This document shows, in pieces, positions 15,072-22,784 of a DNA stretch of 23,097 nucleotides; the first letter of the stretch is position 1, and each line of letters starts with the position of its first letter. Location of the stretch: positions 1 to 23,097 of the forward strand of contig DAMU01000048.1 in assembly GCA_002499705.1 (NCBI GenBank), read 5' to 3'. The notes beneath the pieces are model-generated. The model searched no databases. It was not told the DNA's origin and was given only the letters and a program-made list of their open reading frames with translations. Both the position numbers and the translations under genes were made by a program. This DNA comes from Euryarchaeota archaeon UBA91. GTDB lineage: Archaea > Thermoplasmatota > Poseidoniia > Poseidoniales > Poseidoniaceae.

Positions 15072-15079
15072 CTTATATG
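15072..15079 (+). promoter_or_regulatory. TATA-like element upstream of S8e
   Basis: CTTATATG lies about 41 bases before the S8e ATG. This predicts a leader of about 15 bases containing GGTGG (15106-15110 region) as a Shine-Dalgarno-like site, so S8e can be transcribed separately from the FAH gene. Confidence 0.5.
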
Positions 15080-15116
15080 CCCTGTTGGTGGATTGGCTCT
15101 GCAAGGTGGCATCATT

Positions 15117-15497
15117 ATGGCTCAATGGCATGGTATCTCTCGACGAAAACCCAGTGGCGGACGCAAAGTACAGGCTCGCAGCAAGCGTTCTACTGAAATC
15201 TCTTCAGAGAAGCAAATGGCTCTTGTCGGGGAACCAAAGCGCAAGATTTACCGCCGAACAGGCGGAAACACACTTGTTCGTGTGATGTCTGAAAACCGCG
15301 TATCAATCAATAATCCAAAGAAGGGAACGACCACAATCGGAACCATCCACAACGTCATCGAGAACGAGTCAGACCCGAACTACGTCCGACGAAATATCTT
15401 GGTCAAGGGTGCAGTTATCGAAACTGATCAAGGCCGTGTTCGAGTTACCTCTCGACCTGGCAAAGACGGCGTAATCAACGGCATTCTTCTTGATTGA
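15117..15497 (+). CDS. rps8e: Small-subunit ribosomal protein eS8 (S8e)
   Basis: A 126-residue protein of the archaeal/eukaryotic 30S/40S subunit. The start M-A-Q-W-H-G-I-S-R-R-K-P-S-G-G-R is diagnostic. R-K-I-Y-R-R-T-G-G-N, then N-V-I-E-N-E-S-D-P-N-Y-V-R-R-N-I-L-V-K-G-A-V-I-E-T, then V-T-S-R-P-G-K-D-G-V-I-N-G follow. Length is normal for archaea. The ATG is chosen by homology, since the frame extends 24 bases upstream without support. SRP19 follows after 56 bases on the same strand. Confidence 0.97.
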   Translation: MAQWHGISRRKPSGGRKVQARSKRSTEISSEKQMALVGEPKRKIYRRTGGNTLVRVMSENRVSINNPKKGTTTIGTIHNVIENESDPNYVRRNILVKGAVIETDQGRVRVTSRPGKDGVINGILLD

Positions 15498-15553
15498 AGG
15501 CGTTCCGCAGGTTTCAAAGCATTCCCGCTCTTCGGTGTAAACGGTGAATTGTA

Positions 15554-16015
15554 ATGGACCATAATCCTGACCGAATCTGTGTTTGGCCTGGTTATTTCAA
15601 TACCCGAACCTCACGTAGAAGTGGTCGTAGAGTTCCAAAAGATTCCTCAGTTATCAAACCTGATCTCGAGGGATTGTTTCTTGCCGCACGAAAACTAGGA
15701 TTAAAGAAAATAAAGCGTGAAGAAGGCGTATCTCACCCTTCCCGCCCACACATGAAAGAAGGACGGATGTGGGTTTCTCGAGGTGGTTCAAAACAGTCAG
15801 TCGGTGCGAATTCAAAGGAGGAACTCTTGCAATTAATTGGTGCTCAATGGCGCCAAATGCAACGAGACCAGAAAGAAGCATCGGTGCAGAGAATTGCTCA
15901 AGGCCCTCAAACCGGAGACAGAAGGGCTCGTTCTCAACGTAAAAGCCGAACAGGAGACTCAAAGCCTGAAAAGCGTTCAAGTTTCAAGAAGCGTTCAAGT
16001 TTCAAGAAACGCTGA
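15554..16015 (+). CDS. srp19: Signal recognition particle 19 kDa protein with long basic tail
   Basis: SRP19 binds helices 6 and 8 of SRP RNA and prepares it for SRP54, in co-translational targeting of membrane and secreted proteins. Residues 1-95 show the family pattern: V-W-P-G-Y-F-N near the start, S-R-R-S-G-R-R-V-P-K, L-x-x-A-A-R-K-L-G-L, and K-E-G-R-M-W-V, followed by G-G-S-K-Q-S. The remaining approximately 55 residues are an Arg/Lys/Ser/Gln-rich tail ending in a duplicated K-R-S-S-F-K. This is longer than typical archaeal SRP19 proteins of about 90-100 residues. The stop TGA is directly followed by the stop of the convergent aminotransferase gene. Confidence 0.92.
   Translation: MDHNPDRICVWPGYFNTRTSRRSGRRVPKDSSVIKPDLEGLFLAARKLGLKKIKREEGVSHPSRPHMKEGRMWVSRGGSKQSVGANSKEELLQLIGAQWRQMQRDQKEASVQRIAQGPQTGDRRARSQRKSRTGDSKPEKRSSFKKRSSFKKR
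15971..16006 (+). repeat. Perfect 18-bp direct duplication in the SRP19 tail
   Basis: AAGCGTTCAAGTTTCAAG occurs twice in tandem (15971-15988 and 15989-16006), adding a second K-R-S-S-F-K at the extreme C-terminus. The exact identity suggests a recent slippage event. Confidence 0.9.
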
Positions 16016-17038
16016 TTACTTTGGAACTTCGTGAAGCCAACCGAAGATATCCTCTTCGATTTCATTTTGAATACCGACAAGGTGATTGTATAATTTCTCA
16101 GTAATTGGTCCTGGTTTTTGGTCCCCATAAGTTGCTTTTTCCTCACCTTTGGTAATTGAGCCAATAGGTGAAATGACTGCTGCAGTACCGCAACAGAACG
16201 CTTCATCTGCCTCCATTGCAAATTCAGCTGAAACCTTGGTCTCAATGACTTCATAGCCATTGTGTCTTGCCAGTTGGATGATTGATTGTCGGGTGATTCC
16301 AGGAAGAATAGTGCCCGTAAGTTCCGGCGTATAGAGAACATTATCCTTTACGCAAAAGAAATTCGCAGCCCCGACTTCTTCGATATACGTGTGTGTTTCA
16401 GCATCCAAATAGATGACTTCTGCAAAGCCAGCCGCTTTTGCCTTCTTACTTGGCATCATCCCTGGTGCGTAGTTTCCGATTGCTTTAACGCCGCCAGAAC
16501 CGCCTGGAGCGGCGCGATGATACTCTTCTGAAATCAGTAAATCAATCGCCGAAACGCCACCCTTAAAGTAAGGTCCAACAGGAGTGACATAGACTAAGAA
16601 TGTGTATTCTGGTGCGGGTGCTACGCCCAAAATAGGACCGGAACCCATCAGCAACGGCCTCACATACATTGCACCCTTTCCAGTAGGAGGTACCCATCTC
16701 AGGTTTGCTTGAACGCATTGTTCTACAGCATCTATGAAAATAGATTCTGGAACTGGTGGTATCTTCAATCTGTCAGCGCCCCGTTGCATCCTACGGGCAT
16801 TTTCCTCAGGTCGGAAGAAGACAACACGGCCTTTTGATGTTCGAAAAGCCTTCATTCCCTCAAACAATCCTTGCCCATAGTTGAGCACACCTGCAGCGGG
16901 TGACATTTCCATCGGCCCATAAGGTCGTAAATCACCAGGCATCCAAGGTTCAGTCGAACTGGTTTTTGTCAGATACATCGTATCTGTAGGCGTAAGCGAA
17001 AATGTAAGGCTGTCCCAATCAACTTCTTCCGCCATCAT
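16016..17038 (-). CDS. ilvE: Branched-chain amino acid aminotransferase
   Basis: A PLP-dependent fold-type IV transaminase exchanging amino groups between glutamate and the oxo acids of Leu, Ile and Val. It has 340 residues from Met-Met-Ala-Glu-Glu. Motifs are G-V-L-N-Y-G-Q-G-L-F-E-G-M-K-A-F-R, R-P-E-E-N-A-R-R-M, Y-V-R-P-L-L-M-G, the probable Schiff-base lysine in G-G-V-K-A-I-G-N-Y (Lys185 in this numbering), and G-T-I-L-P-G-I-T-R. The start at 17038 is preferred because GGGTGAG sits immediately upstream and the protein begins near the conserved D-W-x-x-L-x-F. The frame extends to a GTG at 17134, and a TATA-like GATACATA (about 17142-17149) would give a longer leader or an extended N-terminus. 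No other branched-chain gene is nearby. Confidence 0.9.
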   Translation of the reverse strand: MMAEEVDWDSLTFSLTPTDTMYLTKTSSTEPWMPGDLRPYGPMEMSPAAGVLNYGQGLFEGMKAFRTSKGRVVFFRPEENARRMQRGADRLKIPPVPESIFIDAVEQCVQANLRWVPPTGKGAMYVRPLLMGSGPILGVAPAPEYTFLVYVTPVGPYFKGGVSAIDLLISEEYHRAAPGGSGGVKAIGNYAPGMMPSKKAKAAGFAEVIYLDAETHTYIEEVGAANFFCVKDNVLYTPELTGTILPGITRQSIIQLARHNGYEVIETKVSAEFAMEADEAFCCGTAAVISPIGSITKGEEKATYGDQKPGPITEKLYNHLVGIQNEIEEDIFGWLHEVPK

Positions 17039-17203
17039 CTCACCCTGCCTTATCGTTTGCTCCAATGCGATGAGGCTTTCAATCATTCCTCTCTCAAAAA
17101 TTGAAGGAGAGGCGGGTTTTTGGAGTGTTGCCACATGTATGTATCACATGCAATTGAAGGCAAGACCCTTAGAGCGGGTCAGCGTCCTTCATCTTGAGGT
17201 GGA

Positions 17204-19891
17204 ATGGTGACATACACGGGCGACATTGGCGTAGTCAGTGGTCGTTACCATTCACTTGAAGCGAACAAAGAGAAAGGGACTCCGGAAAAAACGGTGTTGG
17301 AAATCTTTGGCCGCAGTAAAACCGGTGAATCGGTCTGCCTTCTTGTCTCGGGCCTTGCCCCTTCATTTGAGATAACTCCGCTCAGCGCATGGACTGAAGA
17401 TATGGAAATCAGTGACTTCATTCAAGACCGAATTAATGCAGTTGAACAGATGTCTGATGTTGTCAAAGTTACCGGCCCAGTCATCAAGTTGACCGACTTG
17501 GGAAAGAGACCTGTGTGGTCGGTTACTGCTCGACAGCCTTTCCTCGTCCCCAACTTACGCAAAAGTTTAGCGAAGCAATCATGGCAAATTTATTCAGGAG
17601 ATATTCCATTCTTCAATCGATTCTTTCTCGACTATGATTTAGGAATGCATGTATCTGTTGAAGGAACTGTAGTCGACCGTCGAAATGAACCGAATAACAA
17701 TCTTGAGCAAACCCATGCTGTGTTTCAAGCAGGCGGTTCTGGGCGTTATGCTGTTGACGTGACGGTGGCCTGCGATATTTCTCAAGTTCAAGAATGCCAA
17801 CCGTTTCAAGTCCCTTTCAAAGTCTTCTCTTTTGATTTAGAAACGAGTATTGAACACGAGACGGTTTTGTGTGCCGCCGCTTGGATTGAAGACATGGGCA
17901 CGGGGACTCGGCAAGAATACTCGTTTAAAGGCGATGAAACCAGCATCATGGAGAACTTGACCATCGTCGTTCGAAGTATGGATCCTGACATCATTACCGG
18001 GTATAACATTGACAATTTCGATTTACCTCGATTGAATGACCGTATGCAGGCCAATGCCAAAACCAAAGAATGGAGAAAACGAGCTCAACTCTTTGGATGG
18101 GGTCGAGTAGAGCAAAGTGAATCAGAATCAAGACGTAATCGGCATGGCTTGTTTCCTCGACGTCAGGCTACACGCGCTTGGAATCTTGCAGGGAGGAGTG
18201 TAGTGGATGCGTGGTGGCAAGCGCGCATGGCATTACGCCCTCAACGTGAAACACTCTCGTTCATCAGCAGTCTTCTGTTTCCAGATGATGCAGAGAAACA
18301 CAAGATGGATGTCGACGCATCAAAAATGGATATGGAATGGGCGAATCGTCCTGAAGAAGTCATGGAATATTGTATCCGAGACGCAGCATTACCGCTGGAT
18401 ATCCTCAACGCTTTACAGGTGATTCGACGTAAAGAAGCGGTTGCAGCAGTCGCAAAGGTTTCCTTTGATACAGCAGCAATTGGAAGCACCAGTCAATTGG
18501 TGGATTCCCTTGTCATCCGTCTTGCAGATTCAGAAAACGTCGCCGTACCTCTCACGGGTTCTGCAGAAGCCAAAGAAGGTCAAATCACTGGAGGTTATGT
18601 TCACGAAGTGGATGCAGGTCTGCATCCTTGGATTGCCGTCCTCGATTTCAAGAGCATGTATCCTTCAATTATGATAGGTCAAAATATCTGTTATACCACT
18701 CGAATTGACCCCGCTCAACCCGACCAACCAGAAGATGGCGAACCAGTGTATACTGCTCCAACCGGTGCACGATTTCGCCACCAATCGGTTCGCAAAGGTC
18801 TTGTTCCACGCCTGCTTGAGAATTTGATGGAACAGCGTGACGTACACAAAAGTGCTCTTTCCGCAGCAAAACAAGAAGGTGACATCGTCAAACAATCCTT
18901 CCATGATTCTATGCAATATGCGGTGAAAATTCTGATGAATACTTTCTATGGCGTTTTTGCCAGTGGTTTTTACCGTTTCACACACCGAGATTTGGGTTCT
19001 TCAATTACAGCATGGGCCCGGCATAACATCAAAGCAATTATTGCGCAATTGGAAGAAGAGGGTCACGGTGTTGTGTATTCAGATACCGATTCAATCTTTG
19101 TTCGCTCACCGGTTGACTCGAATTCACCTTCCTCACTGCGAGAAGACGAGTTACTCGCTGCCGAAAAAGGAAATGAAGACGCCGTTGAAAAGAAACAGAA
19201 GTGGGAATCTGCAAAACAATCAATGATTGATTTTGGTCTAGAAATTGCGCAACGTTACAGTCGAGATTCCGCCGTGCTCGAATTTGAAAAAGGGCTTTCA
19301 GTATTCTTTAGCCATGGAGCAAAAAAACGCTATGTGGGGCAAGTTGTTTGGCCTGCTGAAGAAATGTTGATACGAGGATATGAAACCCAACGCACCGATT
19401 CGTTCAGTTATCTCACTCACACCATGAAGCGTATGTTCCGTCATGCCTTAGCGGATGAAGGCGATGAACTCATCAAATACGCATTGGCAAGAGTGCAGGC
19501 GGTAAAGAACTCTCAAGTCGATGCATCCGAACTGATTTTGGCCAAATCGTGCAAAGGACGTGTTCGCTCCAACGGTGAGATCGATTTCACCAAAGACTAT
19601 GCAAATCCAGACAGTATGGCGCAAGTTCGTGTAGCGAAAGCGATGATTGAACTCGGTCTTGGTTTTACTTCTGGCATGAAAGTCTCCTACATCGTCACCG
19701 ATGCCTCTCAACGACCTATGCAGGTTGAACCGTGGCTTGAAAATGAAGAGGATGGCGGTATAACAACGTATGATGGTCAATTTTATGCAGAGAGATTAGC
19801 TGCTGCTTTGGGGAGAATTACTGAGGCTTTTGACTGGACTGCAAAGGATTTAGTCTCCGGCAACAAGCAAACTTCACTGTTTTCCTTCTAA
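17204..19891 (+). CDS. polB: Family B DNA polymerase with 3'-5' exonuclease
   Basis: An 895-residue replicative or repair polymerase. The N-terminal domain is followed by an intact exonuclease: Exo I F-D-L-E-T (Asp211, Glu213), Exo II Y-N-I-D-N-F-D-L-P (Asp273), and Exo III Y-C-I-R-D (Tyr389, Asp393). Polymerase motif A is D-F-K-S-M-Y-P-S-I-M (Asp481), motif B K-I-L-M-N-T-F-Y-G-V (Lys575 to Gly583), and motif C Y-S-D-T-D-S-I-F (Asp627, Asp629). Motif C has Ser where most family B enzymes have Gly. I recall motif A as being like that of Thermoplasma polymerases. K-K-R-Y-V-G, a thumb-domain signature, is also present. GAGGTGG just before the ATG is a likely ribosome site, though closely spaced. 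A lipoprotein gene begins one base after the stop. Confidence 0.96.
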   Translation: MVTYTGDIGVVSGRYHSLEANKEKGTPEKTVLEIFGRSKTGESVCLLVSGLAPSFEITPLSAWTEDMEISDFIQDRINAVEQMSDVVKVTGPVIKLTDLGKRPVWSVTARQPFLVPNLRKSLAKQSWQIYSGDIPFFNRFFLDYDLGMHVSVEGTVVDRRNEPNNNLEQTHAVFQAGGSGRYAVDVTVACDISQVQECQPFQVPFKVFSFDLETSIEHETVLCAAAWIEDMGTGTRQEYSFKGDETSIMENLTIVVRSMDPDIITGYNIDNFDLPRLNDRMQANAKTKEWRKRAQLFGWGRVEQSESESRRNRHGLFPRRQATRAWNLAGRSVVDAWWQARMALRPQRETLSFISSLLFPDDAEKHKMDVDASKMDMEWANRPEEVMEYCIRDAALPLDILNALQVIRRKEAVAAVAKVSFDTAAIGSTSQLVDSLVIRLADSENVAVPLTGSAEAKEGQITGGYVHEVDAGLHPWIAVLDFKSMYPSIMIGQNICYTTRIDPAQPDQPEDGEPVYTAPTGARFRHQSVRKGLVPRLLENLMEQRDVHKSALSAAKQEGDIVKQSFHDSMQYAVKILMNTFYGVFASGFYRFTHRDLGSSITAWARHNIKAIIAQLEEEGHGVVYSDTDSIFVRSPVDSNSPSSLREDELLAAEKGNEDAVEKKQKWESAKQSMIDFGLEIAQRYSRDSAVLEFEKGLSVFFSHGAKKRYVGQVVWPAEEMLIRGYETQRTDSFSYLTHTMKRMFRHALADEGDELIKYALARVQAVKNSQVDASELILAKSCKGRVRSNGEIDFTKDYANPDSMAQVRVAKAMIELGLGFTSGMKVSYIVTDASQRPMQVEPWLENEEDGGITTYDGQFYAERLAAALGRITEAFDWTAKDLVSGNKQTSLFSF

Positions 19892-19892
19892 T

Positions 19893-21134
19893 ATGACTGA
19901 AAAGAAGGAAGGGCTTTTGATGAAGTTGCCCCCAAGCCACGCTATGAAGTCGGCCTCTTTGCCAATTTTCCTCGCCTCTTTGATGCTCTTTTCGAGTCTC
20001 GCTGGTTGCGTTTTCGATGACAGTGAAAACGGTGCAAATGGAGATGTATTGTCCGTTTTCAATTATTCTCCATCATCAAATATCCGCACTGGTGATGTCA
20101 TTGTATTCGATGGTTCAAGTTCGACGCCAAGCAACGGTCTAACCTATCGCTGGGATTTTGATCAAGACGGTTCCATCGATGATACGGGCCGCACTGCAGA
20201 ATGGCAATACGAAACCGCAGGGACGAAAATCATCGAACTGACCGTTTCTGACGGCTCAAAATCCTCCTCGCAGACCAAGGAACTCATCGTTGCAGAAGCA
20301 ACTGCAGTCCCTCCAACTGCTGAAATTACTCAATATTCGGATGATGAGGATTGTTCCAATGAGGATTTGGATGAAAACACCCACATTGTCTTGTGGATTT
20401 GTGAGATGGATAAATCGATGACAGACCGAGACATCTCGGCGACCACGACCGTTACTTTAGATGCGGCTACCTCTGAAGCCGGTGATTCAAGTCAATACAT
20501 CACGGAATGGAACTGGGACCTTGACCCTGAAACTGACAAAGATAACGACGGTGATTCAGAAAACGATGTCGATTATTCAGGTGAGACAATAGATTGGGCA
20601 AACGTCGCTCCAGGGGAATATGAAATTAATCTCAACATCGTCAACAGTGCTGGTATGACCGATTCAGATTCAATCAAAGTCTATGTTAACTATGCAGGTC
20701 AATGGTCGGACTTTGAAATGGGTGGGAATACGTCAGGAAATGCTCAGACGCTTGATTTTGACATGAATATCATCTATGATAAAGACCGGGGAAATACGAT
20801 TCGGAAAGCCGTTGGTGAACTCACTTACCCTCAACAAGACGATGACTGTACGTCCCTTCCAGGCAGTTCAAATTGCCGAGCAAAACTCGACATCTATGCT
20901 TTCAATGAAGAGGATGACGAGGCTTCAAACACCTCTGAAAAAGGCCTTGACCAGCGAACCGATGGTGAATGTGATGAAGACAACAACGATTGCGTCCATT
21001 TGACACTGAGTTCATACATGTTTACCGATACTGAGTCAACTTATGGAGACGGAGATTGGGTCTTCCAAATTCGAAATGAAAAAGTCAATGATTTGCAGGT
21101 TGAATCTTTTATTATTCGATTGCACTATCGATAA
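19893..21134 (+). CDS. PKD-domain lipoprotein
   Basis: A 413-residue protein from the first ATG. Hydrophobic segment 23-37 ends in the lipobox S-L-A-G-C (Cys39), so it is probably an exported lipoprotein. Met18 (19944) would give the most typical signal (cysteine at 22), and Met10 (19920) is a further option. Residues about 50-135 form a PKD-like domain (V-F-D-G-S-S-S-T, L-T-Y-R-W-D-F-D-Q-D-G-S, then Y-E-T-A-G-T-K). A second related beta domain lies at about 190-270 (W-N-W-D-L-D-P-E-T-D-K-D-N-D-G-D). The C-terminal part (about 280-413) ends with G-D-W-V-F-Q-I-R-N-E and resembles the jelly-roll P domain of proprotein convertases, a low-confidence guess. The protein is very acidic, with several Cys. 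It sits one base after polB, so the two are probably co-transcribed although unrelated in role. Confidence 0.85.
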   Translation: MTEKKEGLLMKLPPSHAMKSASLPIFLASLMLFSSLAGCVFDDSENGANGDVLSVFNYSPSSNIRTGDVIVFDGSSSTPSNGLTYRWDFDQDGSIDDTGRTAEWQYETAGTKIIELTVSDGSKSSSQTKELIVAEATAVPPTAEITQYSDDEDCSNEDLDENTHIVLWICEMDKSMTDRDISATTTVTLDAATSEAGDSSQYITEWNWDLDPETDKDNDGDSENDVDYSGETIDWANVAPGEYEINLNIVNSAGMTDSDSIKVYVNYAGQWSDFEMGGNTSGNAQTLDFDMNIIYDKDRGNTIRKAVGELTYPQQDDDCTSLPGSSNCRAKLDIYAFNEEDDEASNTSEKGLDQRTDGECDEDNNDCVHLTLSSYMFTDTESTYGDGDWVFQIRNEKVNDLQVESFIIRLHYR

Positions 21135-21157
21135 TTGAGTTTCTATGGATAGAAATC

Positions 21158-21165
21158 TTAAACGC
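21158..21165 (+). promoter_or_regulatory. TATA-like element upstream of pyruvate kinase
   Basis: CTTAAACG is centred about 24 bases before the ATG at 21185, fitting a leaderless start. GAGG at 21173-21176 could alternatively serve as a Shine-Dalgarno site if transcription starts further upstream, so the mode of initiation is ambiguous. Confidence 0.35.
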
Positions 21166-21184
21166 TATACAGAGAGGATAAACC

Positions 21185-22636
21185 ATGCGCAGAACACGAA
21201 TCGTAGCAACCATCGGGCCAGCGTGTGATGACGAAGCAACACTTCTGTCTTTGCTCCAAGCAGGTGTCAATGTCTGCCGCCTCAACTATTCACATGGCGC
21301 TCCAGATGAGAAAACGCCATTGTATCAACGTATTCGCTCGCTGGAGGATAAATTAGGAAGGCCAACATGCATTCTTGCAGACCTTCCTGGGCCTAAACTC
21401 CGACTGGGACGATTCCCAGGTGTTGTCGTTCTTGAACGAGGTGCAACCATCAACCTTCATTGTGGCCAGCACACGATGTCCGATGCAGATATTGGAAACA
21501 TACCTGTAGAATATGAAGGACTGTCCGCTGAATTAAATGATGGAGACCCGGTATTGATTGCAGATGGACTCGTACGCCTCAAAGTGGTTCACTCTCCTCG
21601 TCAACCGAGTGCTGTAGTCCAATGCATTGTCGAAGATGGCGGTGTACTGAGCGAACGGAAAGGCGTCAATGTCCCAGGCACGATGGTTGACTTGCCAGCA
21701 ATAGGCCCGAACGACGAAGCGGCCCTTGCTCACGCTCTCAAAGCCGGAGCAGACTACATCGCTGTAAGTTATGTTCGTACCGCAAAAGACCTCGAACCTG
21801 CTCAAAGAGCAGTGCGTGAAGCAGGTCTTCACGTTCCTTTGATTGCGAAGATAGAACATCCTGTGGCTCTTGAACACCTTGATGAAATTCTTGATTCGGC
21901 TGATGCAGTGATGGTTGCCCGTGGCGATTTAGGTGTTGAAATTCCGCTTGAAGATGTCCCTGAGGCCCAGCAACGCATCATTGATGGTGCACTCACTCGT
22001 GGAAAAATAGTCATCGTTGCTACACAAATGCTTGAATCGATGACTCTTCAACCCCGCCCCACCCGTGCAGAAGTAAGTGATGTGTCCGGTGCAATTCGTC
22101 ACGGTGCTACCGGAGTGATGCTTTCAGGAGAAACCGCATTGGGTAAATTCCCTCTTGCCGCTGTTGAAACGATGGCAAAGATTGCCGTAGCGAGTGAAAA
22201 AGGATTGACATCCTCAGATCAACGCCCAAGTGGTCTTGCACGTTTTGTTTCAACGCGCTCGGTGGCCCATGCTGGTGTAGAATTAGCAAAAATATCGAAA
22301 GCGAAGCGAATTGTAGTAGCGACTCAACACGGGAATGCTGCTCGCTTAGTTGCGGGTTATTGCCCGGGCATTCCAGTGACTGCCGTCAGTAATCGAATCC
22401 GAGCCATGCGACGCCTTCAACTGATTCCAGGAATTGAAGGACTTATGGTTGAGGAATCAGAACGAGGTTCGCACACGATGCAAGCCTCTCTCCACGCACT
22501 CATGGAAGCTGGCACAATCGGTGTTGGCGACCGAATCGTTGCAATATCTGGCAGCCCTAAAGCGATATCCGGTGCGACGAGTACGATTCGTCTGTTCAAA
22601 ATCGCAGAGGATGGCTCCATTCACGGTGCTGAATGA
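21185..22636 (+). CDS. pyk: Pyruvate kinase
   Basis: Converts phosphoenolpyruvate and ADP to pyruvate and ATP, the last step of glycolysis. It has 483 residues, normal for the family. Motifs in order: T-R-I-V-A-T-I-G-P-A at the N-terminus, V-C-R-L-N-Y-S-H-G (Arg32, Asn34, Ser36, His37), D-L-P-G-P-K-L-R, the catalytic segment I-A-K-I-E-H (Lys222, Glu224), A-R-G-D-L-G-V-E, A-T-Q-M-L-E-S-M, and P-T-R-A-E-V-S-D-V. The last has Arg-Pro before the Thr where most family members have M-T-R-A-E. The C-terminal alpha/beta domain is complete. It uses the product of enolase, encoded 11 kb upstream on the same strand, but they are not in one operon. It begins 50 bases after the lipoprotein stop. Confidence 0.97.
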   Translation: MRRTRIVATIGPACDDEATLLSLLQAGVNVCRLNYSHGAPDEKTPLYQRIRSLEDKLGRPTCILADLPGPKLRLGRFPGVVVLERGATINLHCGQHTMSDADIGNIPVEYEGLSAELNDGDPVLIADGLVRLKVVHSPRQPSAVVQCIVEDGGVLSERKGVNVPGTMVDLPAIGPNDEAALAHALKAGADYIAVSYVRTAKDLEPAQRAVREAGLHVPLIAKIEHPVALEHLDEILDSADAVMVARGDLGVEIPLEDVPEAQQRIIDGALTRGKIVIVATQMLESMTLQPRPTRAEVSDVSGAIRHGATGVMLSGETALGKFPLAAVETMAKIAVASEKGLTSSDQRPSGLARFVSTRSVAHAGVELAKISKAKRIVVATQHGNAARLVAGYCPGIPVTAVSNRIRAMRRLQLIPGIEGLMVEESERGSHTMQASLHALMEAGTIGVGDRIVAISGSPKAISGATSTIRLFKIAEDGSIHGAE

Positions 22637-22770
22637 ATCGGGTGGGAAAACTTTCGAATAATCTTGAATTCTATCGGAAAAAAAGCAAATAGCGCCACTA
22701 TTTTCTTGAATTGGGTATGGGCTGGCGCGTCGCGTTATTCAAATAGGGGTGGTTGTTCGGAGGACTCGCT

Positions 22771-22776
22771 AAGGAG
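22771..22776 (+). promoter_or_regulatory. Strong Shine-Dalgarno site for EF-1A
   Basis: AAGGAG lies eight bases before the ATG at 22785, the best Shine-Dalgarno match in the window. A TATA-like TTCAAATA at about 22738-22745 predicts a leader of roughly 20 bases carrying it, consistent with a highly expressed, leadered mRNA. Confidence 0.7.
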
Positions 22777-22784
22777 TAATTACC

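Noticed and set aside
22637..22784. A small gene or RNA between pyruvate kinase and EF-1A
   Set aside because: No convincing short frame with a start signal or stable fold is seen. The region is explained by an EF-1A promoter and Shine-Dalgarno leader.
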